NCBI GenBank assembly: GCA_964455395.1
Contig: CAYVWB010000089.1
Span: forward strand, 1-15,334
Length of the DNA: 15,334 bases
Direction of reading: 5' to 3'
From: CAYVWB01 sp964455395
GTDB taxonomy: Bacteria; Desulfobacterota; Desulfovibrionia; Desulfovibrionales; Desulfovibrionaceae
Shown here one piece after another: positions 1-9,129 of this stretch (positions within the stretch are counted from its first letter, which is position 1; each line of letters opens with the position of its first letter). Below the pieces are notes generated by a model. It had not been told where the DNA came from. It ran no database searches and was given only the letters and a program-made list of their open reading frames with translations. The position numbers and the translations under genes are program-made.

Positions 1-1346
1 AGGGCGATCAGCTTCGCATCGAGCGAAAGATGGCGCGCGAGCGCTTCGTCATCCCGAAAGGCGCCAGCTTCGACGACCTCTTTCGCCAGCGCAACGCCGA
101 CAACATCGGCGAACTGATCGACCAGGCGCTCGACGCCATCGCCGAGCGGAACAAGACCAAAATCGGCGACGCCTTCGCCGACGTCATGTTCAACAGCGAG
201 ACGAAGCTCGGCGACACCAGGAACCGCAACCGGCGGCTCAAATCGCTGATCGAGGACTTCGCAAAGCTGGATCTGCGACCCTCACGGGTGGTGGGCGACG
301 GCGCGGATCACAAGACCGCCGAGGACGTCATCGGCGAGGCCTACATCTACCTGATCGAGCGCTTCGGCTCGGAAGCGGGCAAGAAGGCCGGCGAGTTCTA
401 CACCCCGCCCGAGGTGTCCGAGCTGATAGCCGAGCTGGTCGATCCCCAGCCGGGAGAGCGCATCGGCGATCCGGCCTGCGGGTCCGGCTCATTGCTCATC
501 AAGTGCGGCAACAGGGTGCTCAAGACCTCCCAGGACTTCTCTCTCTACGGCCAGGAGATCAATGGGGAGACCTGGGCGCTGGCCAAGATGAACATGTTCC
601 TGCATGGCATGGACCGAGCCTGCATCGAATGGGGCGACACCCTGCGCGACCCCAAGCTGCTGGAAGACGACACCACCATGAAGTTCGAAGTGGTGGTGGC
701 CAACCCGCCCTTCTCCCTGGACAAGTGGGGCTACAACGCGGCCCAGAGCGATCCCTTCAACCGCTTCCACCGGGGCCTGCCGCCCCAGTCCAAGGCGGAC
801 TACGCTTTCATCTCGCACATGGTCGAGACCACCACCCTGGAGTCCGGGCGCGTGGGCGTGGTCGTGCCGCACGGGGTGCTCTTCCGTGGCGGTGCGGAGG
901 GCAAGATCAGGCAACAGCTCATCGAAGAGAACCTGCTAGATACGGTCGTCGGCCTGCCCGCCAACCTCTTTTTCGGCACCGGCATCCCGGCGGCCATCCT
1001 CGTATTCAAGCGCAACCGTCCGACCAAGGACGTCCTGTTCATCGACGCCAGCCGGGACTACGCGGACGGCAAGAACCAGAACAAGCTGCGGCCCCAGGAC
1101 ATCCAGCGCATCGTGGACACCTGCAAGGCCCGCGAGTCCGTGGACAAGTATGCCTATGTGGCCAGCTTCGACGAGATCAAGGAAAACGATTTCAACCTCA
1201 ACATCCCCCGCTACGTGGACACCTTCGAGGAAGAGGAAGAGATCGACATCGCCACCGTCCAGGGCGAAATCGAGGCCATCGAAAAAGAGCTTGTGGAGGT
1301 GCGCGAGGAGATGGCCGGGTATCTCAAGGAACTGGGGGTGGTCTAG
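1..1346 (+). CDS. hsdM: Type I restriction-modification DNA methyltransferase subunit HsdM (5' partial)
   Basis: This is the N6-adenine methyltransferase subunit of a type I restriction-modification system. It forms the methylase with HsdS and the full restriction complex when HsdR joins. Counting from an internal ATG at 30, the S-adenosylmethionine-binding motif DPACGSG lies at residues 147-153 and the catalytic NPPF at 225-228, both as expected for gamma-class amino-methylases. The frame is open from the ATG back to the left edge (it reads GDQLRIERK before that Met), and 438 residues is short for the family, so the true start is probably outside the window and part of the helical N-terminal domain is missing. 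The C-terminus is a glutamate-rich predicted coiled coil, usual for contact with HsdS. The TAG stop shares one base with the GTG start of the next gene. Identification is firm; the start is unknown. Confidence 0.95.
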   Translation, partial: GDQLRIERKMARERFVIPKGASFDDLFRQRNADNIGELIDQALDAIAERNKTKIGDAFADVMFNSETKLGDTRNRNRRLKSLIEDFAKLDLRPSRVVGDGADHKTAEDVIGEAYIYLIERFGSEAGKKAGEFYTPPEVSELIAELVDPQPGERIGDPACGSGSLLIKCGNRVLKTSQDFSLYGQEINGETWALAKMNMFLHGMDRACIEWGDTLRDPKLLEDDTTMKFEVVVANPPFSLDKWGYNAAQSDPFNRFHRGLPPQSKADYAFISHMVETTTLESGRVGVVVPHGVLFRGGAEGKIRQQLIEENLLDTVVGLPANLFFGTGIPAAILVFKRNRPTKDVLFIDASRDYADGKNQNKLRPQDIQRIVDTCKARESVDKYAYVASFDEIKENDFNLNIPRYVDTFEEEEEIDIATVQGEIEAIEKELVEVREEMAGYLKELGVV

Positions 1347-2374
1347 TGGCCGACGAAAGAAGCCTCTCCCCCATGGAGCAGACCACGGAGTTCCTGCTCT
1401 ACACAGCTCCGGGCGGCAAGGTGTCCGTGGAGGTCTTCCTGCACAACGAGAACATCTGGCTGCCGCAAAAGCGGATCGCCGAGCTGTTCGACGTGGGTGT
1501 CTCCGCGATTTCCAAACATCTCAAAAACATCTTTGAGAGCGGCGAACTCCAGGAGGATTCAGTTGTTTCCATTTTGGCAACAACTGCCCCAGACGGCAAG
1601 AATTACAAGACAAAGTTCTACAACCTGGACGCCATCATCTCGGTGGGCTACCGGGTCAACTCCTCCAAGGCCACCCAGTTTCGCATCTGGGCCACGGAGC
1701 GGCTCAAGGAGTACATCGTCAAGGGCTTTGTCCTGGACGACGAGCGGTTGAAGAATGGCCGCTACTTCGGCAAGGACTACTTCCGCGAACTCCTGGAGCG
1801 GGTCCGCTCCATCCGGGCCAGCGAACGGCGCATCTACCAGCAGATCACCGACATCTTCGCCGAGTGCTCCATCGATTACGACCCGCGCTCCGAGACCACG
1901 CAGCAGTTCTACGCCCATGTGCAAGACAAGTTCCACTTCGCCATCACCGGCCAGACCGCCAGCGAGCTGATCCTTCAGCGGGCCGACGCGGACAAGCCGC
2001 TCATGGGGCTCCAGACCTACAAGAACGCACCGGACGGGCGCGTGCTGCTCTCGGACACGAAGGTCGGGAAGAACTACCTGGCCGAGGACGAGATCAGGCA
2101 ACTGGAACGCACGGTCGCAAGCTTCTTCGACTACATCGAGCGCATCATCGAGAGCAGCACCACCTTCACTATGCAGGCCTTCGCCGACAGCGTGAACCGT
2201 TTTTTGGAATTCAACGAATACAAAGTGCTGGAAGGCTACGGCTCCGTCTCCCGCAAACAGGCCGACGCCAAGGCCCGCGCCGAGTACGAGAAGTTCAACA
2301 CGACCCAGCGCATCGAGTCGGATTTTGACAAGGCCGTGAAGGCTATTGAAGAGAAGAAGGATGGTGGGGAATGA
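1346..2374 (+). CDS. rhuM: RhuM-family protein inside the hsd operon
   Basis: A 342-residue protein of the RhuM family, named after a Salmonella pathogenicity-island gene; its biochemical role is not established. The N-terminal third looks like a DNA-binding fold (IWLPQKRIAELFDVGVSAIS, a helix-turn-helix-like stretch), followed by FYNLDAIISVGYRVNSSKA and WATERLKEYI, typical of the family. The C-terminal half is helical and charged, ending in KAVKAIEEKKDGGE. I place the start at GTG 1346, where it shares a base with the hsdM stop and has an AAGGA and a G-rich stretch upstream; ATG 1373 is the alternative and would remove nine residues. The frame stays open far upstream over hsdM, but that is an overlap artefact. 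The stop overlaps the hsdS start as ATGA. RhuM genes recur between hsdM and hsdS in type I loci, suggesting an accessory or regulatory role, which is inference. Confidence 0.88.
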   Translation: MADERSLSPMEQTTEFLLYTAPGGKVSVEVFLHNENIWLPQKRIAELFDVGVSAISKHLKNIFESGELQEDSVVSILATTAPDGKNYKTKFYNLDAIISVGYRVNSSKATQFRIWATERLKEYIVKGFVLDDERLKNGRYFGKDYFRELLERVRSIRASERRIYQQITDIFAECSIDYDPRSETTQQFYAHVQDKFHFAITGQTASELILQRADADKPLMGLQTYKNAPDGRVLLSDTKVGKNYLAEDEIRQLERTVASFFDYIERIIESSTTFTMQAFADSVNRFLEFNEYKVLEGYGSVSRKQADAKARAEYEKFNTTQRIESDFDKAVKAIEEKKDGGE

Positions 2375-3621
2375 TTGTTCCCGAGGGCTGGAGCAAACAA
2401 CCTTTGTCTCGCCTAGCTGAAGTGCAGACAGGAGTTGCCAAGGGAAACGGAAAAGTTGGAGAACCAGTATCATTGCCGTATTTGCGTGTCGCGAACGTAC
2501 AGGACGGCTATTTGGACCTGTCAGAGATAAAGTTTATCGAGATAGAAAAATCAAAAATTGATCGCTACTCCCTTCAATATGGAGATGTATTACTTACGGA
2601 AGGTGGTGATTTCGACAAGCTTGGGCGTGGCTGCATGTGGCGAGGGCAGATAGAATCCTGTATTCACCAGAACCATGTGTTTGTCGTCAGAACAGACAGT
2701 GAGCAACTTTTGCCAGAATTCCTCTCGTATCAAACTTCAAGCAGCTACGGTAAAAGTTATTTTTTGGCATGTGCGAAGCAAAGTACAAACCTGGCAAGCA
2801 TCAACTCAACCCAGCTGAAAGGATTCCCAGTATTATTGCCTACCGTTAAAGAACAAAGTGCAATTATTGATGCGCTCTCCACCTGGGACCGCGCCATCGA
2901 GAAGACCGAGGCCCTCATCGCGGCCAAGGAGCGGCGCAAGAAAGGGCTCATGCAGCAGCTGCTCACGGGCCGGGTGCGGTTTGGGGAGTTCGTCACCTCC
3001 GAGGGCAAGCGAAAGACCAGCTATTACGATCTGCCAGAGGACTGGGGCTATCCCACTATAGGCGAGGTGGCCAGGCAGGTGTCAGTCAAGAACACCGAGG
3101 GTGCCGCGCTTCCGGTGCTTTCCTGCACCAAGCACGCCGGGCTGGTGGATTCGCTAGCCTACTTCGGCAAGCAGGTGTTCAGCAAGGACCTGTCAACATA
3201 CAAGGTCGTGCCTCGGGATGCTTTCGCCTACGCCACCAACCATATTGAGGAAGGCTCCATTGGCTACCAGAATCTGTACGATGAGGCAGTCATCAGCCCG
3301 ATGTACACAGTTTTCAAAACGGCCAAGGCCGTGCATGACGGGTTCCTCTTCAAGCTGCTGAAGACCGAGTGGTACCGGCATATCTTCGAAGTCCGTACAA
3401 GCGCGTCCGTCGACCGCCGGGGCAGCCTCCGGTGGAAGGAGTTCGCCAAGATCAGAATCCCGCTCCCCTCAATGCCAGAGCAGGAAAGAATATCGCACGT
3501 CGTTGATGTGGCCGATAATGAAATCCAGCAATTGAATGACAAACTGTCCGCTCTCAAAGAGCAAAAGAAAGGGCTGATGCAACAACTGCTGACCGGCAAG
3601 GTGCGGGTGAAGGGAGTATAG
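2371..3621 (+). CDS. hsdS: Type I restriction-modification specificity subunit HsdS
   Basis: This 416-residue subunit recognises the bipartite DNA target and holds HsdM and HsdR together. It has the classic layout: target-recognition domain 1 (about residues 1-165), a central conserved helical spacer (about 166-205), domain 2 (about 215-365) and a C-terminal conserved helix. Both conserved segments carry the same motif GLMQQLLTG, at residues 192-200 and 401-409. The ATG overlaps the upstream stop as ATGA, so translation is probably coupled. Base composition is mosaic: 2521-2580 has 18 G+C of 60, while 2941-3000 has 39 of 60, and the switch falls near 2870 where the conserved spacer begins. 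Domain 1 was probably acquired by recombination. The exact target sequence cannot be read from the protein. Confidence 0.95.
   Translation: MIVPEGWSKQPLSRLAEVQTGVAKGNGKVGEPVSLPYLRVANVQDGYLDLSEIKFIEIEKSKIDRYSLQYGDVLLTEGGDFDKLGRGCMWRGQIESCIHQNHVFVVRTDSEQLLPEFLSYQTSSSYGKSYFLACAKQSTNLASINSTQLKGFPVLLPTVKEQSAIIDALSTWDRAIEKTEALIAAKERRKKGLMQQLLTGRVRFGEFVTSEGKRKTSYYDLPEDWGYPTIGEVARQVSVKNTEGAALPVLSCTKHAGLVDSLAYFGKQVFSKDLSTYKVVPRDAFAYATNHIEEGSIGYQNLYDEAVISPMYTVFKTAKAVHDGFLFKLLKTEWYRHIFEVRTSASVDRRGSLRWKEFAKIRIPLPSMPEQERISHVVDVADNEIQQLNDKLSALKEQKKGLMQQLLTGKVRVKGV
2938..2979 (+). repeat. Imperfect direct repeat within hsdS, copy 1
   Basis: This 42-bp stretch encodes KKGLMQQLLTGRVR in the central conserved spacer of HsdS. 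It matches 35 of 42 bases at 3565-3606. Such repeats join the two half-subunits and are natural sites for homologous exchange of recognition domains. Confidence 0.85.
3565..3606 (+). repeat. Imperfect direct repeat within hsdS, copy 2
   Basis: The second copy of the 42-bp repeat encodes KKGLMQQLLTGKVR at the C-terminal end of HsdS. Most differences from 2938-2979 are silent, so the protein motif is constrained while the DNA has drifted. Confidence 0.85.
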
Positions 3622-3625
3622 TTGC

Positions 3626-4489
3626 ATGTACTTGTTTTATGTAGACGAGTCGGGGACTTTGGACCCGAAAGTCACTGGCGTCAAAAAAGATGGAGCCACA
3701 TTTGACAAGGAGTGGTTGTACTCGCTGACCGCTTTTGGGTTGTTCGAACATAAATGGCGGCACTTCTACAATCCGATCATTGGCAAGAAGCGCGAGCTCA
3801 TCGACAGAATAGCTCAACGCACGGGAAACCGACTGGAGCTGAGCGAATGCGAAATCAAATCGGCATGGGTCAGAATCCCAAAGAGAAGGGCGGAGCATGC
3901 GTTTCTGGCCCATCTCTCCCCGGAAGAACTGACGGAGCTGGTCGAGACGTATTACAGCACAATAGACAGACTTCCTGTCCGCCTTTTCTCCGTTGTCGTA
4001 GATAAGCGCCACCTACGCGATCATATGGACAGGAACCAGTTGCACAGGAAGGCATGGGAGTTATTGTGTGAACGCATTGAACTTTTCATGCGCGAATTCC
4101 ATCCTAAGCATAAAGCTCTACTTGTGGCGGACGACGTCAGCAAGCAGGACAACATCGCTTTGACAATGAAGCACGCTTATTTCCTGGAGTGTGGAACGTC
4201 ATGCGGACTGCCGTTCAAAAGTATCATTGAGACACCGTTTTTTGTGCGGAGTGAGCTTTCGGAGGGGGTGCAGCTTGCTGATCTCTGCTCCTACAATGTG
4301 TACAGGGCGTTTCGGGAGGAGGATTTCGACTATCCCCATTTCAGACGTCTTTTGCCCAAAATGTATTTTTCGAACAATACGCATATGGATAAAATCGATG
4401 GAATCAAGGTCTTTCCGGATGAAAGCCCGCTTGTGGAAACATTCAACAAAAAAAGCGCCCTCATAATGAGAGCGCTTTCTGACAGATGA
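3626..4489 (+). CDS. DUF3800-family protein
   Basis: A 287-residue protein of the DUF3800 family, common in mobile and phage-linked loci; its activity is not established. The family signature is clear: MYLFYVDESGT at the N-terminus with acidic residues D7 and E8, a LLVADD strand with D169/D170, and GVQLADLCSYNVYRAF with Q216 and D219. The spread of acidic residues at strand ends suggests a metal-dependent, RNase H-like nuclease fold, which is inference. ATG 3626 follows the hsdS stop by 4 nt and has AAGGGAG at 3610-3616. The gene is less GC-rich than its neighbours (3661-3720 has 29 G+C of 60), suggesting a separate origin and later insertion between hsdS and hsdR. A 27-nt hairpin lies just inside its 3' end. 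Confidence 0.88.
   Translation: MYLFYVDESGTLDPKVTGVKKDGATFDKEWLYSLTAFGLFEHKWRHFYNPIIGKKRELIDRIAQRTGNRLELSECEIKSAWVRIPKRRAEHAFLAHLSPEELTELVETYYSTIDRLPVRLFSVVVDKRHLRDHMDRNQLHRKAWELLCERIELFMREFHPKHKALLVADDVSKQDNIALTMKHAYFLECGTSCGLPFKSIIETPFFVRSELSEGVQLADLCSYNVYRAFREEDFDYPHFRRLLPKMYFSNNTHMDKIDGIKVFPDESPLVETFNKKSALIMRALSDR
4452..4478. terminator. Hairpin at the 3' end of the DUF3800 gene, terminator-like on the - strand
   Basis: Two 13-nt arms around a single central base pair with one mismatch (AAAGCGC...GCGCTTT). A run of seven A precedes the left arm (4448-4454 and continuing into the arm), so a transcript of the - strand would show a GC-rich stem followed by a U-run, the form of an intrinsic terminator. 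In the + direction the hairpin is followed only by UUUCUGAC, so it should stop operon transcription poorly. It is part of the coding sequence; the role is inferred from structure. Confidence 0.45.
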
Positions 4490-4599
4490 AGTCCGGCGGG
4501 GCGAACCCTATCGAGCTGCTGTGCAGCACCAGACAATTCAACTTTAAGCACAGCTCAGGGCTTGGTCAAGGACAAATGCTTCCGGCTCTCAAAGGATAA
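4486..4599 (+). CDS. Possible 37-codon micro-ORF between the DUF3800 gene and hsdR
   Basis: An open frame starts at an ATG that overlaps the DUF3800 stop as ATGA and ends with TAA nine bases before the hsdR start. It would encode 37 residues beginning MKSGGANPIELLCSTRQFN. There is no good Shine-Dalgarno sequence, so it would depend on translational re-initiation after the upstream gene. I recognise no family. It may be a real small peptide, a coupling device carrying ribosomes to hsdR, or chance; it fills nearly all of the 119-bp gap, which otherwise holds only a short GCTGC/GCAGC hairpin at 4515-4527 and the hsdR ribosome-binding site. Confidence 0.25.
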   Translation: MKSGGANPIELLCSTRQFNFKHSSGLGQGQMLPALKG

Positions 4600-4608
4600 G
4601 GGGAATTA

Positions 4609-7777
<3,169 letters not shown>

Positions 7778-7785
<8 letters not shown>

Positions 7786-8515
7786 TCTGCCCGAGTCCAG
7801 CACTGTTGTTTTTGGCGCAACGCGGATCGAGTTCGCCATCCGGCCTGCGAACCGGAAAACGCTGGCCATCCATGTCTTCCCTGATGGATCGGTTGTGACC
7901 GACGCACCGCGTGATGCGACCGAGGCGGAAGTGGCGGACAAGGTGAAACGCAAAGGGGCATGGATACTCAAGCAAAAGAGATTGTTCGCTTCCTACCCTC
8001 CTGTCATCCCCGCTCGGCAGTATGTCTCCGGTGAAAGCCTGCGCTACCTGGGCCGTCATTACAGGCTGAAGGTGAAAGAGGGAGATGACCGCTCCGCGAA
8101 GCTTCTTGGCGCGTTTCTTGAGGTTTCGATCCTGCCTGGAGATGGCGCGGACAGTGTGGAATCTTTGGTACAGGACTGGCTCCGGTCAAAGGCCCGGAAT
8201 ACGTTCGACACAATACTGAAGACCTGTGTGGCGCGGGCTGCGAAAATCGGGATCAGCGAAGCACCGCCGTGGCGTATACTTCGCATGCGAAAACGCTGGG
8301 GAAGCTGCACCAAGAACGGGACCGTCATCCTCAATCCCGAGCTTGTCGCTGCGCCCAAAGATTGCATTGAATATGTCATTCTCCATGAGCTATGCCACCT
8401 GAAGATCAAGAATCACTCCCAAAGCTATTACCGATTGCTCTCGCAAGTTGTCCCTGATTGGGAGCAGTTACGCATGAAGCTCAACCGGGCCGTCGAGTTG
8501 AGGCTCGATTATTAG
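7778..8515 (+). CDS. YgjP/SprT-like zinc metallopeptidase linked to hsdR
   Basis: A 245-residue protein of the YgjP-like metallopeptidase family. The zinc site is visible as HELCH at residues 203-207 with a third histidine at 213 in KIKNHSQSYY, followed by the usual VVPDWEQL tail; upstream MRKRWGSCT is also characteristic. I choose TTG 7778 because AAAGG at 7766-7770 sits seven bases ahead and the length then fits the family; ATG 7721 is in the same frame but would overlap hsdR by 65 nt. The 8-nt overlap with hsdR points to translational coupling. Metallopeptidases of this type often follow hsdR in type I loci. A plausible role is turnover of the nuclease or its partners, but the substrate is unknown and this is inference. 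Confidence 0.85.
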
Positions 8516-8524
8516 CGCCGCATT

Positions 8525-8546
8525 ATTTCATGAAAGTGCTTGAAAT
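8525..8546. repeat. AT-rich inverted repeat after the metallopeptidase gene
   Basis: Just downstream of the stop there is a perfect 10-bp palindrome TTTCATGAAA at 8526-8535, and ATTTCA at 8525-8530 also pairs with TGAAAT at 8541-8546. No T-run follows, so it is not a clear terminator. It opens an AT-rich stretch (8521-8580 has 24 G+C of 60) that runs to about 8660 and contrasts with the GC-rich tra genes. The position, on the far side of nic from traJ, matches where RP4 has its TraK-binding curved region; a protein-binding role is only a guess. Confidence 0.3.
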
Positions 8547-8670
8547 ATGTTCGAGCATCTTGCCTCATCCTGGATTCAGCTAGAACACGTTGCAACATAT
8601 GCAAAGATACTGAAATGCTCCTCAGCGGTAGAAATAATCCATCATAATCGCATACACTGCAACGACCTCG

Positions 8671-8765
8671 GAAGGCAGGACAGGTGAAGTAGGCCCACTG
8701 TGTGGCGCCCCTTCACGACGATGCCGCCGAGCGGCCTGTTGCTTATTCGCCCAAGGGGCTCAACG
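8671..8765 (-). other. oriT: Origin of transfer (oriT), RP4/IncP-like, with nic site on the bottom strand
   Basis: The segment at 8674-8698 matches my memory of the RP4/RK2 nic region with one changed base: GGCAGGACAGGTGAAG followed by TAGGCCCAC (RP4 has GGATAGG). Read on the bottom strand this gives CACCTGTCCTG|CC, so nicking is predicted between 8676 and 8675. Next comes an inverted repeat: GTGAAG 8684-8689 pairs with CTTCAC 8711-8716, and GGCCCAC 8692-8698 with GTGG-C-GCC 8702-8709 (one bulge), the place where TraJ binds in RP4. Two more hairpins follow: GCCGC/GCGGC at 8723-8735 and GCCC/GGGC at 8749-8759, the latter flanked by CTTATTCGC and GCTCAACG as in RP4. The traJ and relaxase genes directly to the right strongly support the call. 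The nick position is by analogy. Confidence 0.88.
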
Positions 8766-8790
8766 CGATTAACGATGGAGTCGAACCAGC

Positions 8791-9123
8791 GTGCCCACCA
8801 GCCGAATCGCCATGAAAACCTACGTGACAGCAGAGGAATACCAGTCGATCATCGACGCGGCGGAGCGACACGCCTTGAGCGTCTCCGCCTACACGCGGCG
8901 GGTCTGTCTGGGGCAGCCCCTCCCCGCCCGCGACCACCAGCAGATGCGGCGAGAGCTGACCCGCATCAATGCAGACCTCGGCCGCCTGGGCGGCCTCTTC
9001 AAGCTCTGGCTTGGCGACAAGGAACGGCAGTCGCCGGAGCTGACAGCGCAAATCCGTCGGCTGCTGCGGGAGATCGAAGCCCGCCAGCGCGAGCTCAAAG
9101 CCGCCGTCTTCAGGATTGCGTGA
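8791..9123 (+). CDS. traJ: Relaxosome accessory DNA-binding protein TraJ
   Basis: A 110-residue protein of the TraJ/MobC type, which binds the inverted repeat next to nic and recruits the relaxase. The N-terminal ribbon-helix-helix region (YVTAEEYQSIIDAAERHALS) is followed by VSAYTRRVCLG and by INADLGRLGGLFKLWL at residues 59-74, nearly the same as the core of RP4 TraJ as I recall it; the C-terminus is a charged helix. I choose GTG 8791 because GGAG at 8777-8780 lies ten bases ahead; the in-frame ATG at 8812 has no such site. Its position immediately right of the oriT hairpins and 6 nt before the relaxase gene is the RP4 arrangement, although RP4 has traH overlapping traI. Confidence 0.92.
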   Translation: MPTSRIAMKTYVTAEEYQSIIDAAERHALSVSAYTRRVCLGQPLPARDHQQMRRELTRINADLGRLGGLFKLWLGDKERQSPELTAQIRRLLREIEARQRELKAAVFRIA

Positions 9124-9129
9124 GACGCC

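Noticed and set aside
30..32. ATG at 30 as the true hsdM start
   Set aside because: The frame is open to the left edge, the sequence before it reads like HsdM, there is no convincing ribosome-binding site, and the resulting protein would be short for the family.
1560..1586. Perfect 8-bp inverted repeat CAGTTGTT/AACAACTG inside the RhuM gene
   Set aside because: It is within coding sequence, has an 11-nt loop and no T-run, and shows no relation to a promoter; one such repeat by chance is plausible.
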